DNA from: Enterobacter sp. JUb54
GTDB lineage: Bacteria; Pseudomonadota; Gammaproteobacteria; Enterobacterales; Enterobacteriaceae
NCBI RefSeq assembly: GCF_014298075.1
Contig: NZ_CP060418.1
Span: 1,922,001-1,986,000, forward strand
Length of the DNA: 64,000 nucleotides
Reading direction: 5' to 3'
Shown: piece after piece, positions 1-8,266 of the stretch
Layout of the letters: each line of letters starts with the position of its first letter
Numbering within the stretch: the stretch's first letter is position 1
Notes under the pieces: model-generated
Seen by the model: only the letters and a program-made list of their open reading frames with translations
Told to the model about the DNA's origin: nothing
Database searches by the model: none
Translations under genes and position numbers: made by a program

Positions 1-92
1 AAATCAAGAGTCATATCAGGCGTCATCAGCCCCGAACGGGGCGGTTGGGAAAGGTGGAACGCCATCACCTTGCAGGCAAGTATAGGTCAGAA

Positions 93-149
93 AAACCGGC
101 CTGTCAGCCGCCATGTTGGCTGATAACCCCCGGTTTATCGCTATTTTTT
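93..149 (+). terminator. Rho-independent terminator-like hairpin near the window edge
   Basis: Outer arms AAACCGG (93-99) and CCGGTTT (130-136) enclose an inner TCAGCC/GGCTGA stem, and a run of Ts follows at about 143-148. It probably ends a plus-strand gene lying before the window. Confidence 0.5.
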
Positions 150-376
150 AAGCGTCAGAACCACCAGTACACGCAGGTCTTATAAGGTAAGTTCACCCAC
201 GACGAGGTAAAGCAACTTGTTGGCAAAGACCATATCGCAAGAGTCAGTATGGGCCGGGGGTTGATGATGTCGCAGTTGTTGAACCAGGTCACACTTTTCC
301 CCTCCCGAATACACTGGTAAAAACTGTGTGTTACTATTCATCGCGTAAATATCTTTCAACTCAACCCGAGGCTTTG
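150..376. other. Non-coding stretch with a possible gene remnant
   Basis: No complete gene is visible. Plus-strand codons from about 186 to 323 stay open and read GKFTHDEVKQLVGKDH then about 27 more residues to a stop, but an in-frame TAA lies just upstream and there is no start codon. The DEVKQLVGK piece loosely recalls SmpA/OmlA-type lipoprotein domains. The topAI promoter should lie between about 320 and 370. Confidence 0.3.
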
Positions 377-400
377 ATGCTGGAGAATGTCATCATCTGA
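377..400 (+). CDS. toiL: Short leader peptide ORF upstream of topAI (ToiL-like)
   Basis: ATG at 377 opens a seven-codon ORF reading MLENVII followed by TGA. A GAGG Shine-Dalgarno lies about six bases upstream. In E. coli the topAI-yjhQP operon is controlled by a short leader peptide, ToiL, whose ribosome stalling under ribosome-targeting antibiotics relieves blocked translation and Rho termination of topAI. Position, size and the hairpin starting at the stop codon fit that role. I infer the identity from context, not from an alignment. Confidence 0.65.
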   Translation: MLENVII

Positions 401-440
401 TAATCAGCTCCCCCGACCTTTTCAGGCCGGACTGATTATC
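399..440 (+). promoter_or_regulatory. Leader hairpin between toiL and topAI
   Basis: GATAATCAG (399-407) pairs perfectly with CTGATTATC (432-440), and an inner CCGACCT/AGGCCGG stem extends it with one mismatch. The 5' arm overlaps the leader stop codon, so a ribosome held on the leader would prevent pairing. This is the expected layout of a translation-coupled attenuator. Confidence 0.7.
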
Positions 441-501
441 ACTGCGCTGAAATCGAATGCGGACACCGCTGTGTGTTTGCACGTTTTGCACATGATGATG
501 A

Positions 502-774
<273 letters not shown>

Positions 775-784
775 GGAGAGGATA

Positions 785-1531
785 ATGGATATCCCACGTA
801 TTTTTACCGTTAGCGAAAGTGAACACCGGATCCATAACCCGTTCACACCAGAAAAGTACGCCACGCTGGGCCGCGTGTTACGCATGCCGCCGGATGCACG
901 CATTCTCGATCTCGGCAGCGGCTCGGGCGAGATGCTCTGCACCTGGGCGCGCGATCATGGTATTCACGGCGTCGGCATCGACCTGAGCCCCCTCTTCACC
1001 GCCCAGGCGAAGCAGCGCGCGGAGGAACTTGGCGTCAGCGGACAGGTGCATTTTATCCATCACGACGCCGCCGGTTACGTTGCTGATGAGAAATGTGATG
1101 TGGCGGCCTGCATCGGCGCGACCTGGATTGCTAACGGCGTCGCCGGGACCATTGAACTGCTGTCAAAGAGCCTCAAGCCCGGCGGGATCCTGCTTATCGG
1201 CGAGCCTTACTGGCGACAGATCCCCGCGACAAATGCGATCGCCAAAGCCTGTGGCGTCAGCACCGTGGCCGATTTCCTGCCCCTTCCCGACCTTGTCGCC
1301 ACGTTTGACGAGCAGGGTTATGACCTGGTGGAGATGGTGCTGGCAGATCAGGAGGGCTGGGACCGATACGAAGCAGCTAAATGGCTCACGATGCGCCGCT
1401 GGCTGGAGCAACATCCAGAAGATGACTTTGCACCGGAGGTGCGTACGACGTTAACGACCGCGCCGGAGCGTCATGTCCGCTGGACGAGGGAGTATTTCGG
1501 CTGGGGTGTTTTTGCCTTAATGCAGCGGTAA
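785..1531 (+). CDS. yjhP: SAM-dependent methyltransferase YjhP
   Basis: A 248-residue class I methyltransferase. The SAM-binding motif I ILDLGSGSG is at residues 40-48, with the acidic GVGID strand about 20 residues later. It matches E. coli YjhP, whose substrate is not known. An AAGGAGAGG Shine-Dalgarno fixes the ATG at 785, and only 10 bp separate it from topAI, so the two are cotranscribed. Its job beside a topoisomerase inhibitor is unclear; modification of the toxin, its target or a small molecule are open possibilities. Confidence 0.85.
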   Translation: MDIPRIFTVSESEHRIHNPFTPEKYATLGRVLRMPPDARILDLGSGSGEMLCTWARDHGIHGVGIDLSPLFTAQAKQRAEELGVSGQVHFIHHDAAGYVADEKCDVAACIGATWIANGVAGTIELLSKSLKPGGILLIGEPYWRQIPATNAIAKACGVSTVADFLPLPDLVATFDEQGYDLVEMVLADQEGWDRYEAAKWLTMRRWLEQHPEDDFAPEVRTTLTTAPERHVRWTREYFGWGVFALMQR

Positions 1532-1560
1532 TCTCAGATGGCGTGATAGTGCTCAACAAC

Positions 1561-1584
1561 TAAGCCCCGCAACCGCGGGGCTTA
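1561..1584. terminator. Hairpin between convergent yjhP and cigR
   Basis: AAGCCCCGC and GCGGGGCTT form a perfect 9-bp stem with a 4-nt loop. It lies between genes that converge, so it may end transcription from both sides. No long T-run follows on either strand. Confidence 0.55.
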
Positions 1585-1600
1585 TCGTAATGCGGCTGGT

Positions 1601-2131
1601 TTAATCGAAAACACCGTTGATGATTGAGGTCACAATGGCGGTGCTCAACGCAATCAGCACCAGGTCATCGCCAACGGCGCGCCATTCGTAACCCGGATAA
1701 TAAGGCAAATCGTTGATCATCGACGCTGGTAAGGTTTTTTTGGCAATTCCCGGAGGTAACGGCTTACCGCGTACCAGATTTTTTGCAATACCCGGCGGCA
1801 GCGTTTTATATCCGACGAGGCCGTAATTCACCGCAAGCGAACGCGCGCGGGTGAAGCTGATATCGGAGTCAACGTGGTCCGGTTTGCCATAGTTTTTACG
1901 GCTACCGTGATCGGCATTCGACTTGCCCTTCTCCTGGCCGTTACTGGCATTGTTACCATTATTGCCCTTGTTACCATTATTGCCGTGATTACCGCTGTTG
2001 CCACTATTACCGTGCCCATTGCCGTTGCCGTTGCCGTTGCCGTTGCCTGGGTTTGCATAAACCGGCGCGGCCAGCACGGCGAGGGAGATCATAGCCGCAA
2101 GCGCGGTTTTGAGGGTTCGACGCTTTAGCAT
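1601..2131 (-). CDS. cigR: CigR-family (RcnB-domain) exported protein
   Basis: A 176-residue protein with a signal peptide (residues 1-26, ending VYA), a Gly/Asn-rich low-complexity stretch at about 27-65, two copies of the LPPGIAK motif near residues 111-130, and a hydrophobic C-terminal helix at about 155-175. This layout fits the RcnB-like family annotated as anti-virulence regulator CigR after the Salmonella SPI-3 protein, which represses virulence. A signal peptide plus a C-terminal hydrophobic segment suggests periplasmic exposure with membrane anchoring. It is monocistronic, between convergent yjhP and the M14 peptidase gene. Function here is inferred from the family only. Confidence 0.75.
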   Translation of the reverse strand: MLKRRTLKTALAAMISLAVLAAPVYANPGNGNGNGNGNGHGNSGNSGNHGNNGNKGNNGNNASNGQEKGKSNADHGSRKNYGKPDHVDSDISFTRARSLAVNYGLVGYKTLPPGIAKNLVRGKPLPPGIAKKTLPASMINDLPYYPGYEWRAVGDDLVLIALSTAIVTSIINGVFD

Positions 2132-2272
2132 TCTGTTTATTCCGTGAGGTGAAGTACACGATGAGAATATAGGTTAAGGCAATACCCTTAACAATCTCAT
2201 GCTTTCTGAATTTTAAACACGTCGCGGACATAGATAGCCGGGATAGCCTGGACAGGCTCCCGGCCAGTACAT

Positions 2273-3190
2273 TCACTGTGATATCGCGAATTCGATAGCC
2301 CGGTGGAGCGTGACAACCTGCGCCCGGGTGCACTCCTGCGGCGTAGTCGATGCGCTGTCGGGATAGACTTCCGTGGTCGTGGTAAAGGGCGCGTTGGTCA
2401 TGCTGGCGCATAAATGCCAGGCGCCGTTGTCATACTCAACCACCCCGTGAGTCACCACCGGATAACCCAGCATGCTGCCTTTCTGGTCTGCCGGGGCAAT
2501 ATGCGTCACCGCTTCCACAGCGGAGATAATTGCGCTCTGGAAGTCCAGCCTGGAGTTGCGCGTATCGCTGACCAGATAATAACCATCCGGCACGCATTCT
2601 GGCTCGTACTGTCGGCCATCTCTGGCGGCCAGCGCCGGGCTGAACTCACTTTCATCGCTGTCCGTCGTTTCATGCAAATCGACGTGCACCAGGATGCGTT
2701 CTGGTATCTGCGCGATAAATGCCATCAACGTTAACGACTCTTCCGCTTTACCTTCCGGGAAAAACTGCCGGTTGGGATCCACCGCATGGTAGTTCCAGCG
2801 GGCAACACGCTCGTACGCCCAGGGGCTGACACAGGGGATAACCAGCAGATTAACCGCGTCGGAATAGTCGTTCTGATAATGGGATAAAAATTCCAGCGCG
2901 CCCAGAACGCCGCTGGTTTCGTAACCGTGGACACCGCCGGTAATCAGCGCCACAGGCAGGCTGGGATCCCACGCTTTAGACCTGGCCGCCATTAACGGAT
3001 AGTGGTCATCGCCATAATGTAGCTCGCCATACTGAACAAGATCGTAGCGGTCATTGAGCGAGTGCAGAACGTCAAGGACATCATTTTTATAGTATCTGAC
3101 GCGGGTCTGGCGCTCTCGCCACAACTGCTTTTCAGTCTCGGACCAGGGCTGCCCTGGCGTACCGATGGGATAAAACGGTTCAGTTGTCAT
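2273..3190 (-). CDS. M14-family zinc carboxypeptidase-like protein
   Basis: A 305-residue M14-type metallopeptidase. The zinc ligands are visible as H88 and E91 in GGVHGYETSG and H173 in HVDLHE; N140-R141 (DPNRQF) matches the substrate-carboxylate binding pair, and E274 in TTTEVYP is a candidate general base. No signal peptide is seen, so it likely acts in the cytoplasm on short peptides or acylated amino acids. It lies 19 bp downstream of the EamA transporter gene on the same strand, suggesting an operon that joins hydrolysis with export. Substrate unknown. Confidence 0.75.
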   Translation of the reverse strand: MTTEPFYPIGTPGQPWSETEKQLWRERQTRVRYYKNDVLDVLHSLNDRYDLVQYGELHYGDDHYPLMAARSKAWDPSLPVALITGGVHGYETSGVLGALEFLSHYQNDYSDAVNLLVIPCVSPWAYERVARWNYHAVDPNRQFFPEGKAEESLTLMAFIAQIPERILVHVDLHETTDSDESEFSPALAARDGRQYEPECVPDGYYLVSDTRNSRLDFQSAIISAVEAVTHIAPADQKGSMLGYPVVTHGVVEYDNGAWHLCASMTNAPFTTTTEVYPDSASTTPQECTRAQVVTLHRAIEFAISQ

Positions 3191-3209
3191 ATTTCACTCT
3201 ACAGAAGAA

Positions 3210-4079
3210 TTAATTCGTTAAGCCGCGACGACGCGCCGGCAACCAGACGGATAATACCGACGCGCCAATAATTAACACCGCTCCCATCAGGGTTTGCCCG
3301 CCGGGTTGCTGATGCAAGAAAATCCAGGCCAGCAGCACAGCATACACCGGCTCCAGCACAATCATCATCGATACGGTACTCGCCTGCAGCGTGCGCAAGC
3401 CCCAGGTCAGCATCCAGTATGCCAGGCCAGTACACAGAATGCCCAGTAAACCAATGAAAACCAGATCGTGGCCGCTGCTGTGAACCAGGCCCGCGAGCCC
3501 GCCGGGAAGCGTCACCAGCGCGCAGCCCGCGCACTGCCACCAGGAGGACTGTATTGCCGATGCCCGAATGCGCAGGTAGCGATTAAATATAATCACCAGC
3601 GCATGGATAAACCCCGATCCTAGCGCCCAGAGTAGCCCCGTCAGGCTGCCGGCATTTTCAGTCCGCATCGGCGCAAGTATGTAGACGCCAGCAACGATCA
3701 TCGTCACCAATAACATATCGAAAAGCGCCGGTTTCTTATGCGACAGCACCGCCTCAATCATAATGACAAAAGCGGGGAATGTCGCAAAACCGAGCGTGCC
3801 GATCGCCACGCCCCCGGCTTTAACGCCCATAAAAAAGCAAAACCAGTGGCCAGCCAGCAATGCGCCATTCAGCAGCAGCTTGCTTCTGTCGCGCCAGGGA
3901 ATATATGTGCGCGACCTGTCGAACAGGCACAGCAACGCGCCGAGAAAAAGCAGTGCGAACGCCCCTCTTCCCAATACTACCGCCGTAATATCACTCTGGA
4001 TTTGCTCCCCCATCAGCGCCGATAAACCGAACAAAACCGTACATGCCTGGATGGCGAGATAAGCTCTGACGTTGCCCAT
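3210..4079 (-). CDS. EamA/DMT-family transporter
   Basis: A 289-residue integral membrane protein with about ten hydrophobic segments, arranged as two EamA repeats typical of drug/metabolite transporters. The loop carrying the basic C terminus (PARRRG) fits cytoplasmic orientation. It is the first gene of a two-gene unit with the M14 peptidase and is transcribed away from the LysR gene at 4179, which probably controls it. The family exports amino acids and other small molecules; the substrate here cannot be read from sequence. Confidence 0.8.
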   Translation of the reverse strand: MGNVRAYLAIQACTVLFGLSALMGEQIQSDITAVVLGRGAFALLFLGALLCLFDRSRTYIPWRDRSKLLLNGALLAGHWFCFFMGVKAGGVAIGTLGFATFPAFVIMIEAVLSHKKPALFDMLLVTMIVAGVYILAPMRTENAGSLTGLLWALGSGFIHALVIIFNRYLRIRASAIQSSWWQCAGCALVTLPGGLAGLVHSSGHDLVFIGLLGILCTGLAYWMLTWGLRTLQASTVSMMIVLEPVYAVLLAWIFLHQQPGGQTLMGAVLIIGASVLSVWLPARRRGLTN

Positions 4080-4178
4080 ATTTCACCTCAATTAGCCGTA
4101 AGGCGAATTTACCCGGCAGAAGATTACCCGTAAAATGAATAATACACTGCATTAGCATTCGATAATCGGATAGGTGAT

Positions 4179-5033
4179 ATGACCGAACCCCATCTGGAAA
4201 TTAGCTGGCTAAAGACCTTTATCACCGTGGCCCGCACAGGTTCGATGACGGAAGCCACCTCGTCGCTGTGCCGCTCTCAATCGGCAATCAGTATGCACAT
4301 CAAAAAAATCGAGGAGACGCTGGGCCGCAAGGTGTTCAATCGCGAGGTCAGACGGCTTACCCTGACGCCCGCAGGTCAGGAGTTGTTGCTCCATGCCCAG
4401 CGCCTGCTGGGAGTTTACTCCGAAGCTATGCAGAGCCTGACGGGGTCGAACGTGCAGGGGAAAATCAGCCTCGGGATCCCCGATGACTACGCCGTGCGCT
4501 ACCTGCCCCAGGTGCTGAAGGCCTTCGGGGAAAAATATCCGGCGATTGAGATATCGCTTTTCTGCGAGCCTTCCCTGACCCTCATTCCGAAAATCGAGTC
4601 CGGGATGCTGGATGTGGCGATTGTCACCCGGGATATCTCCGGGCGCGGCGAGCTGCTGTTCAGCGAACAGCTAGTATGGACGGGGATAAAAAGCACGCTC
4701 ATCAAGGAGGATCACCCCTTGCCTGTTGCCGTTTATGAATATGGCAGCGAAGCGCGGAAAAAGGTACTGGCCGCGCTTGAACAGTTACCTTCGGGGTACC
4801 GAATCGCCTACAGCAGTCCCTATGTTGCTGGTCAGATTGCCGTTGTCGAAAGTGGAATGGCGGTCGCGGTACTGACGCGCTGCAGCGTCCCGCAGCATTT
4901 GCACATCATCCATTCGGAGAAACTCCCGGCGTTACCGTCGCTGGAGGTCGTCGTGATCTCCCGGGAAAATGCGGCCAGCGCAACGCTCAATCCGCTGCTG
5001 GTCAATGAGATAAAGCTTCAGCTGCAACGGTAA
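4179..5033 (+). CDS. LysR-family transcriptional regulator
   Basis: A 284-residue LTTR. The winged helix-turn-helix lies at about residues 8-66, with the usual pattern SMTEATSSLCRSQSAISMHI, followed by a periplasmic-binding-protein-like effector domain. It is divergent from the EamA/M14 genes across a 99-bp gap, the classical LTTR layout, so it likely regulates them and itself. Effector unknown. Confidence 0.85.
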   Translation: MTEPHLEISWLKTFITVARTGSMTEATSSLCRSQSAISMHIKKIEETLGRKVFNREVRRLTLTPAGQELLLHAQRLLGVYSEAMQSLTGSNVQGKISLGIPDDYAVRYLPQVLKAFGEKYPAIEISLFCEPSLTLIPKIESGMLDVAIVTRDISGRGELLFSEQLVWTGIKSTLIKEDHPLPVAVYEYGSEARKKVLAALEQLPSGYRIAYSSPYVAGQIAVVESGMAVAVLTRCSVPQHLHIIHSEKLPALPSLEVVVISRENAASATLNPLLVNEIKLQLQR

Positions 5034-5042
5034 ACGCGCCAG

Positions 5043-5780
5043 CTATACGCCGACGTGATGGCTCGTCAGCACGTTGTCGATATAGCGGTGAAGCATCAGC
5101 GTCGGCGGATCGCTGACCGGCGGCACGTTGACGGTTCCAAACCATACGGGATTTGCCGGACAAACGGAGCCGCAGATATACGCCGGCACACCCGCAAAAG
5201 TACCCACTACCGGTCGGTGCACGTGCCCGGCAGAAATGGCCAGCAGACTGGCTGGCGAGTTTCTTATCACGTGCTCCAGCTCGCTTAGCCCCCTGCACAT
5301 CAACGGGTCCAGAGTCGGGATGCCCGATGGGAACAGGTGATGATGGGTAAACAGCAGCACCGGGGAGTCGCCTGCGTGATGGAGCTGGCTATCCAGCCAC
5401 GCGCCATGCTCGCTCAGATCGCCATAATCTTCCCCCTCGACCGTCGAATCGAGTCCAATCAGGCGCAATGCCCCGGCCTGATGAACAGCATGTAACGCCC
5501 TCGTGGATGCATCCTGCGTCCATCGACTTTCACCCCATGTGGCGCGCATCAATTGACGATCGTCAGCGTTGCCCGGCAGGATCAGCGAAGGATAATCTAG
5601 CTGCTCCAGACGGGCCGCGATCTGTTGATAGCCTTCCAGCCAGCGATCGTCCGTCAGGTCGCCGCTTAGCACCAGGGCATCCGGCCGCACATGGGCAAGC
5701 CATGTCAACACCCGGTCAAACCGAAGCAGGTGTTCATTGTCCGGTGACGCATGAATATCTGAAACCTGTGCTATCAGCAT
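5043..5780 (-). CDS. Calcineurin-like phosphoesterase, CpdA-type
   Basis: A 245-residue cytoplasmic metallophosphoesterase with motifs in order: D8-x-H10 (SDIH), GDLTDD with D41, GNAD with N71, THHH at residues 145-148 and GHVH with H186 and H188. The usual GNH(E/D) motif reads GNAD, so the conserved His next to the metal-bridging Asn is Ala; cyclic-nucleotide phosphodiesterases of the CpdA/Rv0805 type commonly keep that His, so specificity may differ. It converges on the LysR gene with 9 bp between them. Confidence 0.75.
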   Translation of the reverse strand: MLIAQVSDIHASPDNEHLLRFDRVLTWLAHVRPDALVLSGDLTDDRWLEGYQQIAARLEQLDYPSLILPGNADDRQLMRATWGESRWTQDASTRALHAVHQAGALRLIGLDSTVEGEDYGDLSEHGAWLDSQLHHAGDSPVLLFTHHHLFPSGIPTLDPLMCRGLSELEHVIRNSPASLLAISAGHVHRPVVGTFAGVPAYICGSVCPANPVWFGTVNVPPVSDPPTLMLHRYIDNVLTSHHVGV

Positions 5781-6004
5781 AAACCCCTGTTACCCCGCGG
5801 CAATGTTCGCTGTGTCAGACCAGACTGTCTTGTAAGGTGGCGGCAATCTGGCAGAATGCCCAATGACATATACTCCATCTTTCCAGGTACATCGGCTTTC
5901 GGGTAGGTAAAAGCGTGTACGGCATCAGCTTAGTTGACCTGCTAGAAATTAGCGCCAACGATGGTCATTTCCTTCACGAAGCTGACGACATCGGCCTGAG
6001 AGGT
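5781..6004. other. Intergenic stretch with a possible truncated gene end on the minus strand
   Basis: No complete gene is visible. On the minus strand, codons from 6004 read TSQADVVSFVKEMTIVGANF and then stop at about 5942, directly after the SDR gene. A further open piece (DAVHAFTYPKADVPG) recalls the C-terminal part of dienelactone-hydrolase-type proteins. It may be a decayed gene, but the similarity is only by eye. Confidence 0.25.
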
Positions 6005-6844
6005 TCAGGACTTCATAAAGGTTTCAAACGCCGCTTTCCAGTCGGGATGCCAGCGAGACAACGCGGGCCGGTTTTGAATAATATCCTGATAGGCCCAGGT
6101 AATGCGCTTCGCGTCCATTTCCGGCGTCACTGCCGCATCCGGACAGATAATATAAAAATCACCGTCAGAGAAACGTTCGACAAAATAGTCAATGACTTGC
6201 TCAGAGGTCCACGTGCCGGTTGGCTGAATATCAGTATTCTCGTTCATCCCAGGGAAGTTCATCGGTGTCCAGGTGTAGCCCGGCACCAGCAAATGCGCCG
6301 AAATCCTGTTTCCGCACTCTTTTAATAAGTCATGCGCAAGCTGCTCGGTAACAATTTTGACGCCGGCTTTTGAAACGTTATAAGCATTGTTGCCTGGCGG
6401 CGTCGTGATGCCTTGTTTAGAGCCGAGATTCACGATCGCGCTACGCTTATTTAGCGATAACATCGCCGGCACGAAGATATGCTGAACATTAATAACAGAC
6501 AGCAGATTACCTTCGAGCTGGATCCGCCAGTCATCAGGATCGCCCCACGGTCCAACAGGGTGCGAAATTCCGGCATTATTCATCAACAAGGCGATATCAG
6601 CGAATTCGCGCAGGGTGATATTAAGCAGCTTTTGAATATCCTCGGGATGTCTGACATCCCCGGCGACCAGACGGACTTCCGTTTCCAGCGTGTTGGATAA
6701 TGCCTGCAGAGCCTGCTCATCTCGATCGAAAAGACACAGGTTCATCCCTTCCCGGGATAATCGTTTTGCTGCCGCTGCGCCAATTCCTTTTGCTGCACCA
6801 GTTATCACGGCCGTACGCCCTTTTGCGATCACGGGATTCGTCAT
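6005..6844 (-). CDS. Short-chain dehydrogenase/reductase (SDR)
   Basis: A 279-residue classical SDR. The NAD(P)-binding motif TGAAKGIG is at residues 15-22, NNAG at 92-95, and the catalytic set S145, Y158 and K162 is intact. It is about 30 residues longer than the usual 250, the extra lying at the C terminus. A GGAGGTG Shine-Dalgarno fixes the start. Its promoter region carries a long inverted repeat (6880-6913) and a copy of the local palindrome (6963-6976), placing it in the gene group likely run by the LysR at 8267. Substrate unknown. Confidence 0.8.
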   Translation of the reverse strand: MTNPVIAKGRTAVITGAAKGIGAAAAKRLSREGMNLCLFDRDEQALQALSNTLETEVRLVAGDVRHPEDIQKLLNITLREFADIALLMNNAGISHPVGPWGDPDDWRIQLEGNLLSVINVQHIFVPAMLSLNKRSAIVNLGSKQGITTPPGNNAYNVSKAGVKIVTEQLAHDLLKECGNRISAHLLVPGYTWTPMNFPGMNENTDIQPTGTWTSEQVIDYFVERFSDGDFYIICPDAAVTPEMDAKRITWAYQDIIQNRPALSRWHPDWKAAFETFMKS

Positions 6845-6879
6845 TTTTCACCTCCAGGCGATATTCATTTTCCCAACTT

Positions 6880-6913
6880 TTCGGATAACCTTGTTTATTC
6901 AAGGCTATCCGAA
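6880..6913. repeat. Near-perfect inverted repeat upstream of the SDR gene
   Basis: TTCGGATAACCTTG (6880-6893) and CAAGGCTATCCGAA (6900-6913) are reverse complements with one mismatch, separated by 6 nt. It lies 36 bp before the SDR start codon and has no T-run, so it fits an operator or 5'-UTR hairpin better than a terminator. Confidence 0.75.
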
Positions 6914-6962
6914 CTATAACCGAAGACCGGCATAACGTTGTTTACGTCAGTCAGATGCCTTA

Positions 6963-6976
6963 TTGAATTAAATTCA
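6963..6976. promoter_or_regulatory. LysR-type palindrome, copy 1
   Basis: TTGAATTAAATTCA matches the TTGAATT-N-AATTCAA pattern except for the final base. It lies about 120 bp upstream of the SDR start and overlaps the stop codon of the phosphoesterase gene. A T-N11-A core is present, as in LTTR operators. Confidence 0.5.
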
Positions 6977-8098
6977 TCCTTCTGAATCTAATGTCAGCAA
7001 TGTTATTTCCGCTGGTTTGCCTAGTCTTAACGGGAAGCCATTCCAGAGCCCGGTTCCGTTACTCACATATAAAGACATCGCGTTGACCTGATAATGCCCG
7101 GAGACGTAACCGTTATTGGCGGGCGCAATTATCTTATCGAGGCCGTAGATCATCCCCCCGTGAGTATGACCTGACAATTGCAATGACACCCCGGCGTCGG
7201 CGCTTTCCCGGGCATGTCCTGGACGGTGACTCATCAGTATGATTTTATCGGATGGGGCGGTACCTGAAAGGGCTGAAGATAAATCCGGCGGCGCACTGCC
7301 ATATTCGGCGGCCACATCGTCAGTAATACCCGCAATAACTAATCGCGCACCGTTTCGTGAAAGCACGAGGTGTTGATTGTTCAGAAAATGCAAACCCAGA
7401 CGGGTAAATTCAGTGGTCCATGCGTCTGCATCAAAATAATATTCGTGATTACCGGTAACGGCATATACACCGTCATGAGCGTTCAGCAGAGCAAGCGAGC
7501 TGACATCATTTTTTCTGTTGGCTACGGTGCCGTCAATCATATCTCCGGTAAGCAATATCAGGTCAGCATTTAAGGCATTTGTTTTCTCAACAACCTGACG
7601 CAACCACGCCCCTGTCAGGAGACGACTAACATGGAGATCGGTAAGCTGGACAACGCGATAGCCGTCATACTCTTTCGACAACCCCGGAATAACGACCTTT
7701 ACTTCACGAACGTCAGGCACTTTTAACGATTCGTACACCCCAATGCCGGAAAGCAGCGCCGCGATAATGACCAGCGCCCCATCGACTTTCAAAGACGCAT
7801 ATCGATGCCGCGTTATCAGATAACGAGCAAGCATCAAAACATCACGAACAATAAGCAGAACGAACAGGATGACGATACAGCCGAAACCCCAGCCTAAAAA
7901 CGTCATCACCGATTGCGGCAGTTCCGGTGAAAACATCGTGCCAAATAGCATCCTGCTGAGAAGATGAAAATCGGCAACCATGGCAAGCGCGATAAATATC
8001 AGGCATCGCAATAACCACGAGATCTGACGAGGGTAAACCAGCCTGACCCCAATATAGAGTGCCGGGAGTAAAGTCCAAAGATGAAACACGCAAAGCAT
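6974..8098 (-). CDS. Membrane-anchored metallophosphoesterase
   Basis: A 374-residue protein with about four hydrophobic segments in the first 125 residues, then a calcineurin-like domain with all metal motifs: D154 and H156 (TDLH), D186 (GDMID), GNHEYY with N217 and H218, H291 (SHRPGH) and H311/H313 (GHTH). This resembles the YkuE/YaeI group, some members of which act on lipid-linked or UDP-sugar pyrophosphates; the substrate here is not known. It is divergent from the LysR gene at 8267, and two palindrome copies lie in the shared promoter region. Confidence 0.8.
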   Translation of the reverse strand: MLCVFHLWTLLPALYIGVRLVYPRQISWLLRCLIFIALAMVADFHLLSRMLFGTMFSPELPQSVMTFLGWGFGCIVILFVLLIVRDVLMLARYLITRHRYASLKVDGALVIIAALLSGIGVYESLKVPDVREVKVVIPGLSKEYDGYRVVQLTDLHVSRLLTGAWLRQVVEKTNALNADLILLTGDMIDGTVANRKNDVSSLALLNAHDGVYAVTGNHEYYFDADAWTTEFTRLGLHFLNNQHLVLSRNGARLVIAGITDDVAAEYGSAPPDLSSALSGTAPSDKIILMSHRPGHARESADAGVSLQLSGHTHGGMIYGLDKIIAPANNGYVSGHYQVNAMSLYVSNGTGLWNGFPLRLGKPAEITLLTLDSEG

Positions 8099-8169
8099 TC
8101 CTTATGTGATGAACATTGAGAGCTTCTCATCAATCAAATCGGATGTGACACCGGCCGTAGACAAGATTG

Positions 8170-8227
8170 TTGAATTAAACTAAAAATAACACTTAATTAT
8201 GGCAATAATTGTTGAATTAAATGCAAT
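8170..8227. promoter_or_regulatory. LysR-type palindromes, copies 2 and 3
   Basis: TTGTTGAATTAAA occurs twice, with the TTGAATTAAA cores at 8170-8179 and 8212-8221; the second extends to TTGAATTAAATGCAA (8212-8226), one base from a full palindrome. They are 42 bp apart, four helical turns, between the divergent phosphoesterase and LysR genes. A 12-bp perfect palindrome TGCAATATTGCA follows at 8223-8234. Confidence 0.55.
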
Positions 8228-8266
8228 ATTGCAATGAGCTATATTCACGGTTGATGAGAATTTCGT

